Assembly: GCF_000003815.2 (NCBI RefSeq) | Contig: NC_049992.1 | Coordinates: 4,025,769-4,089,768, forward strand | Origin: Branchiostoma floridae | Taxonomy: Eukaryota > Chordata > Leptocardii > Amphioxiformes > Branchiostomatidae | Direction: 5' to 3' | Length of the DNA: 64,000 nt | Part shown: piece after piece, positions 44,483-53,800 of the stretch | Layout of the letters: each line of letters starts with the position of its first letter | Numbering within the stretch: the first letter of the stretch is position 1 | Position numbers and translations under genes: made by a program | Notes under the pieces: generated by a model | Seen by the model: the letters and a program-made list of their open reading frames with translations, nothing else | Database searches by the model: none | Told to the model about the DNA's origin: nothing

Positions 44483-46227
44483 TTACAGTTTGCGGGTAAA
44501 GTTGCGAGGCCGAACCATCATTTTGGTGGCCTTCAGTGAGTAGTAGTAACCTTTCCAGTGGTACCAATAAACACCCCACCCTGTGTCAGCACCATGATAG
44601 TCCTCTGGCTGGAAGTACGGACCGTTGATACCAGAGTAAGTACAGCCGTAATACCACCAGCCGCCCGAACGTGCCTGGGCACAGTGGGCAGAGCTAAACC
44701 CATCATTGTCCCTATTATTATCTCTGGCACTGAATTTCCTACCATTACTGTAGTCCATAGAGTCCCCAGCATCCCCACTGTACCCCCCAACGTGCAGTGT
44801 ATAACCTGTACTCTCATCCCCAATGCTGAATGTATCATATTTAGCGTAAGTAAAGTTGCCTTCCCAGTCTCTTAACTCCACATACAGTTCATAGCTATTC
44901 TGGGATGTCAAGTTGTGTATCTTGTCCAGTCCAAGCCAGTGTTCCCCTTCGATCCTCCCAAACCCATTTTTGTAGTCTGCCCAGAACCTATCAAAGTTAA
45001 GGGTCCCGTTGAACCTCCTCTGTATGACAGTCCAGCCCCCACCATCTGTAGTCATGTCACAGAAGACGTCAAAGTGGTCAGTGTTAGACTCAGGTTTGAT
45101 GGGGAAGACTCCATCCTGTACTGCACTGGTCCAGTAGAGTAGAGGGAAGAGGGCTGCACAGTCGTGGAAATACGCAGCACCAAGCGGCATATCATTCCGA
45201 TGGCTCTCAACCTCGAGTTGGGGAGTCTCGTACACATTTCCATTTGACTGCTGGTTTATACTTTCATCTGAGAAAATAGAAATATATATGTACAATGATT
45301 TGTAAGTGTGTAACTGCAGAGAAACAGTTGAATTTACTACAGAAAAAAATGTTTCCGTTTAAATTAATGCTCTTTTTTTATACCACATTTTTTCAATCGG
45401 ATGTACATAAAACAGTTGAAAAGTAATGTTTCAACTAACCCATCGCCCATGACATGTGATTTGCATAAAACCAATACAGGATAATAATTGATGGGTGCGA
45501 AGTACATTTTAAGTAACAACGAAAACAATAAAAATAAGTGCAGTAGCAATGGAATATGAATAAAAAAGGTGTCTTCATACAACGAATATTCAATCCCATT
45601 GGCATGTTCTTGTAGAAAAATCAACTTAGGATTGTACGAGTTCCTTATTGTAGATGTATGTGTACAGTTAATAACGTTACAGGATGCACAGTCGTACCTT
45701 GAACTTGTACTTGCAGGGAAGGTACTACAGAATATGTGAGACTGGTCAGGAACAAAGTACCGGTCAACAGGTAGAGAGATAGGCTGATCTGGAATGAGAG
45801 AGGTTTAAGTAAGCTACTTTTATGTAACAGGGTAGGGTAGGGTAAAAATTGTAGTTTCTTAGAGTCGAGAAATGTCAACTATGTTCTTGATAAATGAGTG
45901 TGGAATAAGTCTATATAGCAGGAGAAATCCAGCCGTCCTAAAGCCCCGTTTACAAATCAAGAATTTAGCTCGGCCGAGGTGTCAGCGAGCTCTAAATTAC
46001 GAGAAGGCATGAACTTGATGCATACGAACAAATGGCAAAGTTTCTTCGTCGGCATCAGGGTCATACCTCCTCGTAATTTAGAGCTCGGCCGAGCTAAAAT
46101 CTTGATTTGTAAACGGGGCTTAACAACCTCTTAAAGGAATTTAGCATTTGTGTTTCTACCAACGTTAGACGAAGACTGCCAGTTTTTTTTTAATGAAATA
46201 ATTGCTGTACAAACCTACCTTAGTCAT
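44483..46227 (-). CDS. Secreted fibrinogen-domain lectin (ficolin/FREP-like), three exons
   Basis: Coding exons are 46227-46219 (MTK), 45788-45698 and 45267-44483, giving 294 residues. Exon 2 supplies a signal-peptide core (SLSLYLLTGTLFLTSL). After a short linker the fibrinogen C-terminal domain runs from about residue 55 to the end: DGVFPIKPESNTDHFDVFCD, TTDGGGWTVIQRR, GEHWLGLDKIHNLT. The calcium-site region contains DNNRDNDGFSSAHCA, then GGWWYYGC, a WYHWKGYYYSLKATKMMVRP core and a Thr/Arg/Lys tail. Four domain cysteines pair as expected. There is no collagen region, so it is a fibrinogen-related protein rather than a true ficolin. Such proteins bind acetylated sugars and act in invertebrate innate recognition; the ligand here is inferred only. 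Confidence 0.9.
45942..46120. mobile_element. Harbinger-like MITE in intron 1 of the fibrinogen-domain gene
   Basis: AGCCCCGTTTACAAATCAAG with TTTAGCTCGGCCGAG is mirrored at the right end by CTCGGCCGAGCTAAA and CTTGATTTGTAAACGGGGCT. TAA occurs on both sides, which fits the 3-bp target duplication of PIF/Harbinger elements. Length is 179 bp and it is non-coding. Confidence 0.75.
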
Positions 46228-46310
46228 GTTGGCCTCCGCAATGAAGCGTGTCTTCTTTAGTCGAGAATCAGTGTTAGTGGTTTTCTGTTATTAAGACCCA
46301 GACTGCTGGC

Positions 46311-46318
46311 TTTATATA
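46311..46318 (-). promoter_or_regulatory. TATA box of the fibrinogen-domain gene
   Basis: The minus strand reads CCTATATAAAGCC here, about 85 bp upstream of the ATG at 46227, leaving room for a start site near 46285 and a short leader. Position and sequence fit a core TATA element. Confidence 0.65.
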
Positions 46319-46320
46319 GG

Positions 46321-47162
46321 TCTTTGTAAGGCTTGTCAGCACTAATCATAACAATATCAATATCAATGCTGGGGTGCATTTTTTGTGTGTCATAACAACA
46401 TTTGTGCTTTTGACATGAGAATTATTCCGTTGTGTTGTCCTTTCCTCATTAGCTGAGCACATTTATCAAAATAGATTTCCCCCAAAGTCGTCTCTTTGTA
46501 TAACCAAGTGTTCATTGCAGTTGGGCGACGAAAAATAAATTACCTTTGAATACTAGTATGCCACTGGTATGTTCAGTTATGTCTGGCGTCTTCAACGGTA
46601 TATTATATAAATTGTGAAGTGCGTAGCCAACAGCAGACACAACACACGATCCTGGGTATTTCTGTTTCTATAATCAAATGGTCACTATAGTACATAGTTG
46701 GACAACAAAGACTTGTTTGTTTTTATTGCTGACTTAAACATGCCACCAATCTGTGCAGTAATGGAATGTTGTGTTCAAATATTATAAAGTGGCAGCAGGC
46801 AGAACCCAAACAAACATGACTACATACATGAGTTCCTATGACCATATTGCCGAGCCCGATTTACTACATTTCACCATCATTGTTCCACTGTATATAACCA
46901 AATGCGGGGCTGACAGGAGCTAAACAACGGCATCACTGTGTGCTCTTCGACAGATCTGCTCAGTGTCACTGACGAAATATAGTGAATGCTAACTTAAACA
47001 TCTCACCGTTTCCAAAATCATATCCAGTTGCTGCTGAATCATTATCTACAGTATGTATTTAGCAATTCTCCTTTAAAACTCACTGATTAACAGCAACGTC
47101 TAAAAATTACAAATAACATTCTTCACATCCACAGGAGCAAGGTGTAAGACATGGCGTAGACA
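46321..47162. other. Intergenic spacer
   Basis: I see no gene. It contains the upstream region of the fibrinogen-domain gene and the 3' flank of the transporter gene. Confidence 0.4.
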
Positions 47163-48149
47163 TCACTTGTCTTCTATGGGGGGATCAAAGCCGAGTTCTT
47201 CCATTAGTTCGGCCCTCTTTTCAGTTTTCCGGTGTCTACGAATAGTGACCACGCTTATGATCACCGAGCCCGCAAAAGCTAGCGCCCCGCCTACAAGTTT
47301 AATCGTACTTGGAATCTTAGACAGAAAGAAATAGTCCAGGGCGATGGTGATGGGAACGGTGATGACTTTGATGGCAGTGGACACGCCCGCATCCTCCAAC
47401 CGAATGCCACAGTACCACGTCACTATCGCCAGAGTGTAGGTCACGTTAACGCCGATGAGGTACCCCACAGTTTGCACAGACATGTTCCACACGGGGTTCT
47501 CGAAAGCGTAGGTCAGTGCGGGTAGGTAGAGACATCCCGATGCCGAGATGCCGAGCAGGAGGACAAGCATGTGAAACTCTTTCATGTCAATTAGAATCTT
47601 GTCGAGCAAGGTTAGAGGTGCTCCTACGGCCGCCGCCAACGTTGGCAGAAGAAATGTCAAAACGTTCGACCTGACGGGTTTTCTTCCAAATATCAGACAA
47701 TATCCGATAACAGCGACACCGACGAAGTTCAGGAATATGCCGAAGCAATCCAACAGCCCGAGAACTTCTCCAAGGAAATAAAAACCGAGGATGGCTGTTA
47801 GAACTGTCTTCGTTCCTTTACGTATGGTGTGAGCGATCCCTGGATCTGCGAAGGTTAGCGCTATGAACGCGAGTGCGTATTCCAAGTTATGAGACGCAGT
47901 GACGAGAAGGAAAAGTCCGATCTGTTTGTAACCTGTTAGCCCCGTCACTGTAGGCCTGACAATTGGCCAAGCTGCAGCGACCATGATCAAAAGAGAAAGT
48001 CGGTTGAGAAACAGAATCTGAAGTCCTGGAATCCCTTCATTACCAGAGAGGGTGACAAACTCGTTGGACAGACTCTCAAAGGTTGCAGAAGCTAACAGAA
48101 ACATCACACCTACCCACGCTGTACTGCCTTTCATGTTGGGACTCTCCAT
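47163..48149 (-). CDS. SLC35G-like drug/metabolite transporter (EamA), intronless
   Basis: A 328-residue multipass protein with about ten hydrophobic segments arranged as two EamA-type halves. The N-half contains FESLSNEFVTLSG, FLNRLSLLIMVAAAWP and a segment with FADPGIAHTIRKGTKTVLTA. The C-half contains LLPTLAAAVGAPLTLLDKIL, GISASGCLYLPALTYAF and VSTAIKVITVPITIALDYFF. Small helices with Gly/Ala and the Lys in the fourth/ninth helix regions fit the drug/metabolite transporter superfamily, closest in memory to SLC35G. The substrate is unknown. The charged tail (RRHRKTEKRAELMEELGFDP) is cytosolic. The gene is a single exon from ATG 48147-48149; an internal Met at codon 6 could also start it. 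Confidence 0.82.
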   Translation of the reverse strand: MESPNMKGSTAWVGVMFLLASATFESLSNEFVTLSGNEGIPGLQILFLNRLSLLIMVAAAWPIVRPTVTGLTGYKQIGLFLLVTASHNLEYALAFIALTFADPGIAHTIRKGTKTVLTAILGFYFLGEVLGLLDCFGIFLNFVGVAVIGYCLIFGRKPVRSNVLTFLLPTLAAAVGAPLTLLDKILIDMKEFHMLVLLLGISASGCLYLPALTYAFENPVWNMSVQTVGYLIGVNVTYTLAIVTWYCGIRLEDAGVSTAIKVITVPITIALDYFFLSKIPSTIKLVGGALAFAGSVIISVVTIRRHRKTEKRAELMEELGFDPPIEDK

Positions 48150-48372
48150 CGGTCACTTTGCCAGTCTATGTCTAAGTTGCTATGATGAACGCACTAGAAA
48201 AGAGAGGAAGAAGAACTGGTCGTATACTAGTATATTAAAACATATTACATAATATTGTTTGCTGAAAGTATTTTCTTTCACTTAAAAGGCCAAGATCCAC
48301 CAGCCGCTTTAAAAGGTTATGAGCTACATGAAAATGACTGAAGCAAAATATCATCTCCCTACTACCTCTAGT

Positions 48373-48613
48373 CTGTCACATTATCCACGATCTTCGGGCG
48401 AAAATCGATCATCGGGACGACGATTCTGTGGCAATCGCCCGAGCCTCGCTTATAATAGAATAACTTTATTGCACAACAATTGTACAAAGTACAAAGTATG
48501 GCTTATATGTGACAGGGACGGTTTTCGGGTGAAAAATACGCGCAACCTTCTGTCGATCTAAAATATGGCCGATCTTCCATCGATACGCCCGAAGATCGTA
48601 GATAATGTGACAG
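48373..48613. mobile_element. MITE with CTGTCACATTATC termini
   Basis: CTGTCACATTATCCACGATC with TTCGGGCGAAAATCGAT is mirrored by ATCGATACGCCCGAAGATCG and GATAATGTGACAG. The interior includes a 'taactttattgcacaacaattgtac' repeat also seen in altered form near 43277, so it may itself carry an insertion. Confidence 0.7.
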
Positions 48614-48739
48614 GGGTGTAACAAATATGATAAGCAGGGGGTAGTCACATAGCTGCTCGGGAACATTCCCTATCGCAGGCAGACCGGAACGCGAGTGATC
48701 CGCTCACTTCAGACTGGCCCCTGGGCTACTCTTTTCACC

Positions 48740-48800
48740 ATACGTAAAATGACCCACATTCTAAATTTAGATTATACTTATAGTATGTGGGTCATTTAAA
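48740..48800. repeat. Small inverted repeat AAATGACCCACAT/ATGTGGGTCATTT
   Basis: Two 13-bp arms are separated by about 28 nt of AT-rich sequence, with cgta/tacg outside them. It is a probable miniature element remnant. Confidence 0.5.
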
Positions 48801-48998
48801 GTGTACGTGGCTCAATACAGTACAGACAAACCCGGTCGGGCAATCACCTAGCTATAGAGCTTCCACTTGTTGTCAGACGACGCATCGAAACAGCCCTGTC
48901 CATTTTCACCCAAAACACGTTTCTCTTGTCTAGTTTTCAACCAACCAACTTGTCTGGAGAAACCTCCTGTTCTCATCAGCAACAATTTTTGCTCAGCC

Positions 48999-49027
48999 CA
49001 CTACAAGATGCTGGGGACCGGGTAACC
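48999..49027 (+). repeat. Left terminal inverted repeat (CACTACAAGATG)
   Basis: CACTACAAGATGCTGGGG then ACCGGGTAACC. It matches the inverted right terminus at 61678-61713 in 17 of the first 18 bases. Confidence 0.5.
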
Positions 49028-49264
49028 TTAGTCGGCAGGCTAGGAGGAAGTTAATTGTATACATGACGGACTGCCTGGAACATACCGTATATGGTCCGCC
49101 AGGCGTGGCTAAGCTTATCTTCAGGGAGCGCGGTGACTGACAACCTGTGTCCTCCAGGGTCACCCCTACTACTTTCGGGGTCACCCCTATTACTTTAAGG
49201 TCACCTCCACACACACGTGTTTGCCTTCAGTACTGTAGCTCAAGTCTGGAAAATATTTCCCCAA

Positions 49265-50735
49265 ATGGCGAACTTTCCCTTTGGTGAGGACTATTTGGGA
49301 GACAAGGATCTCGGCAGGATTTTGAGGAGACACAAGAAAAAGCCACCGAAACTGTATTCGGTGGCAAATGTTGTCTCCGAGGAGGACAGAGGAGGCAAAG
49401 TTTGGGTAGGTTTCACTGTCTATGTTGCTTACTGATTGTTCAAAGTATTTTTGAATACAAGAATCTCTAAAATAACTTGAACATACAAACCTTGTGTACA
49501 ATGGAAGTATTCATAGTGGTATATTCTTAATTGGAATTAACTTGATTGGGCACAATGTGAGTGGTGTCACGTGATCTATCCAGACTCGTGTGCATGAAGT
49601 TGGTATGTGATATTCTATGCCATCACCACTTACCTTATAATATATAAATGACAGGCAGACAACATGTATCCCTAAAATGCATATTTCATGTTGTAATCTT
49701 TTTAAAGAGGGTGACACAAAATATGAGGTCATGTCAAATTCTACAGTCAGAAGGGACTTTCAATTTCACTATACATTTCCTTCAATTTACAGGTAAAGGT
49801 AAAGTGGGCAGGGAGCTGGCCTGGGCAGCAGTACTCCTGGGTCCCCCTCGAGGAGAACCCAGAGTTGGAGGCCTACCTGTATCACTACAGGGAGGCCACT
49901 GCTCTGGGTAGGGGGGTGATTCAGGAGGAAGTGCCCCTTCAGGTCCAGTACCTGAAGACGGCCATTCTCTCTGCCCTAGGAAAGGGCAGTCATAGGGCTG
50001 GCCAGTACACCACCAAGGCCAGCCTCACCATCCCCTTCCCGTGTGACGAGTTTGACAAGGTAAACACACTGCTTTCCATCATTGATCATTGATATTGCTG
50101 AATATTATTCATCATAACCTAATAAAACAGTTACAGCATTACAATCCTCATAAAATTGCATCTTCCTTATTTCAGCACTTTCGTCCTCTGAAGATCTATG
50201 GGTGGAAGCCGGGCCCCTCAGGACAGAAAGAGGAGTTCACCTGCTACCCAAAAGAGCTCGTCCCGATGCTTGGCAGAGGATGGCATCAGAAGCCACTGAA
50301 GTCATCCTCTGCCATCAAGGTGACAGAAGTGAGTGTCACCTGGGGCTACAGACCTGTGGTCAAGTATGACCACTCTGAATGCCCCAGGTGCACACACAAG
50401 GGTGCAGAGGGACATCGCCCTTCCCAGTGCTGTCCAAAGGTACACTTGACTGTTTACCCCAGAAACAAACATACAATGCTAGAAGAAAGCATAGTTGTAA
50501 TGATACATCACAATATACCCATTGAAAAGCTATTCTTTTCTTGCACAATTATTGTATTCCAATTCCTAATATCAATACACATCAAACTAATTTACAAGTC
50601 AATTTACTGATACATTTTCTTCACATATATGTACAGGAGACACAGCATCTAGATCAAGGATGGCTCTCCTTCACTCTGAGAAGAGAACTTGTGAACACCA
50701 TCCACCCAAAAAGGTACCAGTTGTGTATCTATTAG
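49265..50735 (+). CDS. Chromo-like domain and zinc-knuckle-like protein, four exons
   Basis: Exons are 49265-49405, 49793-50059, 50176-50439 and 50637-50735 (TAG), all phase 0, giving about 256 residues. ATG is followed by a basic region (GRILRRHKKKPPKLY). Residues about 32-75 read YSVANVVSEE, then VKVKWAGSWPGQQYSWVPLE, with the spacing of aromatic and hydrophobic residues of a chromo domain. Exon 3 carries CPRCTHKGAEGHRPSQCC, a CX2CX7HX4C zinc-binding candidate. I do not recognise a named family. It is tail-to-tail with the transposase-like gene, 154 bp between stops, inside the same inverted termini. It is therefore probably the accessory protein of the element. The last exon could continue by splicing at AAAAG|GTACC; I saw no further exon. 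Confidence 0.6.
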
Positions 50736-50889
50736 TCACCTTACACTTTACAAGAGGAAAGATCACTGGGATATAATTGAATACTAACAAAACAGTGACA
50801 ATACATGTATACATAATGCTCTTTCAAATTTACAATATAAACAATATGAAGAAAGTTAAAAACTTTGACAATTGGTATATAGCATAACA

Positions 50890-53800
50890 TTATGCGTCAT
50901 CATCATCATCTTCTTCGAAGATTTCCTCATCCTCATCTTCCTCCTCACCCTGCGGTACAAATTCTTCCTCCTCTTCTTCCTCCTCCTCTTCTTCCTCCTC
51001 TCCTTCCTCCTCTCCGTCCTCCTCTCCCGTCTCATCTCCTTCCTCCTCTCCTTCCTCATCTCCTTCCTCATCTCCTTCCTCATCTTCATCCTCACCCTGC
51101 GGTACAAAAACCTCTTCCTCTCCTTGCTGCTCTTCTGTCAAAAGAATGAAAAAAATCTTTGACTTTGTATAAATTATCAGAATTTGTATACATTATCGGA
51201 ATCTCACTTGTAATTTCTTATTGAAATTTACAGCACACAGGCCATATGTCAGTAGATAGGTAAAGTAGATGGGATTGATGGCATAGAAGTAAACTGAAAC
51301 TAGAAGGCTGATACATGTTGCAGCTGCTATATGACAATTGTATGATGTTAGGTAGGCAGTTTCAGCCAGTCTCATTTGTAATTGTATATTATATCTGACA
51401 AACCTTGCATGGTGGCTCTCCTTTGTGCCGCATTCGGCCCCATGTTCGCCTTCTTTCGGTCCAGCTCGTGGACCACCGCATACAGATCTCGATTTTCATA
51501 TTCCATGACCTGTACAAATTCAGATTGAGACATATTATGATGTGTGTTTGTCATCATCATCAGTGTGTGTTTTTTCTGTTTCATGTCCAGAGGAAGGTGA
51601 TGACAGAAAAGCCAAAGTAGACATCAGCATACCTGGACTGTCCATTTGGAGCCTCGGCCACTTCTCTGGCTGCCATGATGGAATCGGCGGTTTTGTGTAT
51701 GATTTTTCTAGGACAGAAATAGCATTCTTAGTAAATAACCTTAGTGTACCTTAACAGGAACTTTTATACATAGTAAGGCATATCTTTTTCAAACGTTCTG
51801 GCAATGCTATATACTAGTATATAGTATAGCACTTACTTTTATGTAATACATGTATGCAACAAGATACATGTGCATCTCACTTCAATGTAATACATTATGC
51901 ATACCTGTTCTACACTTTCGCAGGATAAGTCATTGATGAAGTGGTACTTTTCCAGGAACTGGGGCACATGATACACCATGGCATGTATGTATGGAGTGAC
52001 ATGCTGAAAACAATGGAAACAAAGAAATTAAAGACAGTAAGAAACAGTGTTGACAACATTGTTTTAATATTCATAGATCAACTTTTCCTAACCACCTGTT
52101 AGCAGTAGGACTAACCTCATCATATGTCACTCTCCTGAAGAATGTGCCCCAGTCCCTTGCCTTCTGTTTGAATACTGTGTGGGTCAGGTGGCCAGCTGCA
52201 CCTGGGGCAGCCTTCATGGCAACTGCCAGCTCCTCAAAATCCTGTAAAGGCAAATATATGGATTAGGGATAGCAATGTAGATATGCACAATGTCAGATTC
52301 CATGTTGTATCACTATCATCATAGATATGAATATGAATCAACAACTTACCTTCCAAAGCTGGATGATGTTATCCACAATCAGGATTTTTCTTCATCATCA
52401 TCATCATCCTCAGGTAGTGGAAGCTGTCAAAAAATGCAATTGGATGTACATGTAGTCTACAAATCATGATGTCTGTTCATGAAGTACTGGGCAATGACAT
52501 ATTAACAGATGTAAAAATCAGCTGTTTTGTTTAAACAAAATCAATAATCACAGTTTTTAGATACCTGGTCACTGTCCAGGGCATCTGTAAGTAGTCTGAC
52601 CAGGTCAGCCTTCTTCGATTTGCTGGGTATCTCCACACCGTGCTTCTGAAGCTCAGTCCTCAGCTTAGCCACATTCAGGCTGGCGACTGATATCCCATTA
52701 GCGCTCCACCTATCAGTGAGGACCGCGTGAAGGTTCAGCTTGTGGAACACACGCTCTAGTTGTTTTGCTGTAAAAGGTAATGATTGTTAGCCCAGTTTTT
52801 TTTGTGTTTGTACATGATTAAGTACTTAAGTGAGAAAGTTGTAGAATGTTTGAAAACATGCAGTACATCATTCTTACCATTCAGCTGTGTCCATGTTTTT
52901 ATGGAGCCCTTTCCGTCGTCTCCTGTCCCCTCCACCAATCTGAAGGGGACACCGGTCTCCTTCATTGCGGCCGCCAACTCCTTTGTTCGTCTTTGATTTA
53001 TGGCCCACACAACTACCTGTTTACAGATAGATCAAAATAATGACTTCAATAAAAGTACTTGTTTAAAGGATAGATCAAAATAAGTTGAGCATTCTACAAA
53101 TGAAAGGACTTGGGTACATAGTAAAACTGTGTAGAAAACAACATGAATATACTAAATCAATTACCTGGTTGAAGAGCTTCCCTCTGATTCTCATGCCCTG
53201 AAACATACAGAAGTCACATATGTTATATACGCTGGACAAAGCAAATATTGGGGATTAATTTTGATGTTGAAAAAAAAAGACACAATTCTTTACTGGAGAC
53301 ATACCATGTGCAGCACATCAGGGATGATCGCATCAAATTTGAAGTCGACCAGGGGAGTCAGGATGTGTCCTTTGTGCTCCCTCTGGCCGATCAAGCAAGT
53401 GTGGTCCCCCACTTTCCTTTGTATGTCCCAGTTTAGTACTGCATGTAAAGAAAACAATTTTGAATTTGTGGTAATTCAATGCTTCATTGCTTCACGATAT
53501 CACCCTAATATGAAAGTTTAACAAAATAACAAGTACAGTAGTTAATTGTGTGCACGTATTACAGCATAGTGTTTTCAGTCCATATCCTGTGTCTCAGTAT
53601 AAAAATCATGAATTTGTCTAGTACATGTAATAGCTATAAGGCTCTGCATATGGCACAGTGACATTGATATCTTGTATGCTCCTTTACTAAACTAACTGCT
53701 AAGATATAAGCATAGCTACATGTACTTACTGTCAAAGTTACATATCTGGTCCTTCGTACAATGGCACCATAGGCAGAAGGAGTTACTGTTGGCTTGGTTC

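Noticed and set aside
50856-51162. Leu/Phe/His-rich or Lys/Arg-rich ORFs opposite the acidic exon
   Set aside because: They are other frames of the GAG/GAT coding repeat of the transposase-like gene.
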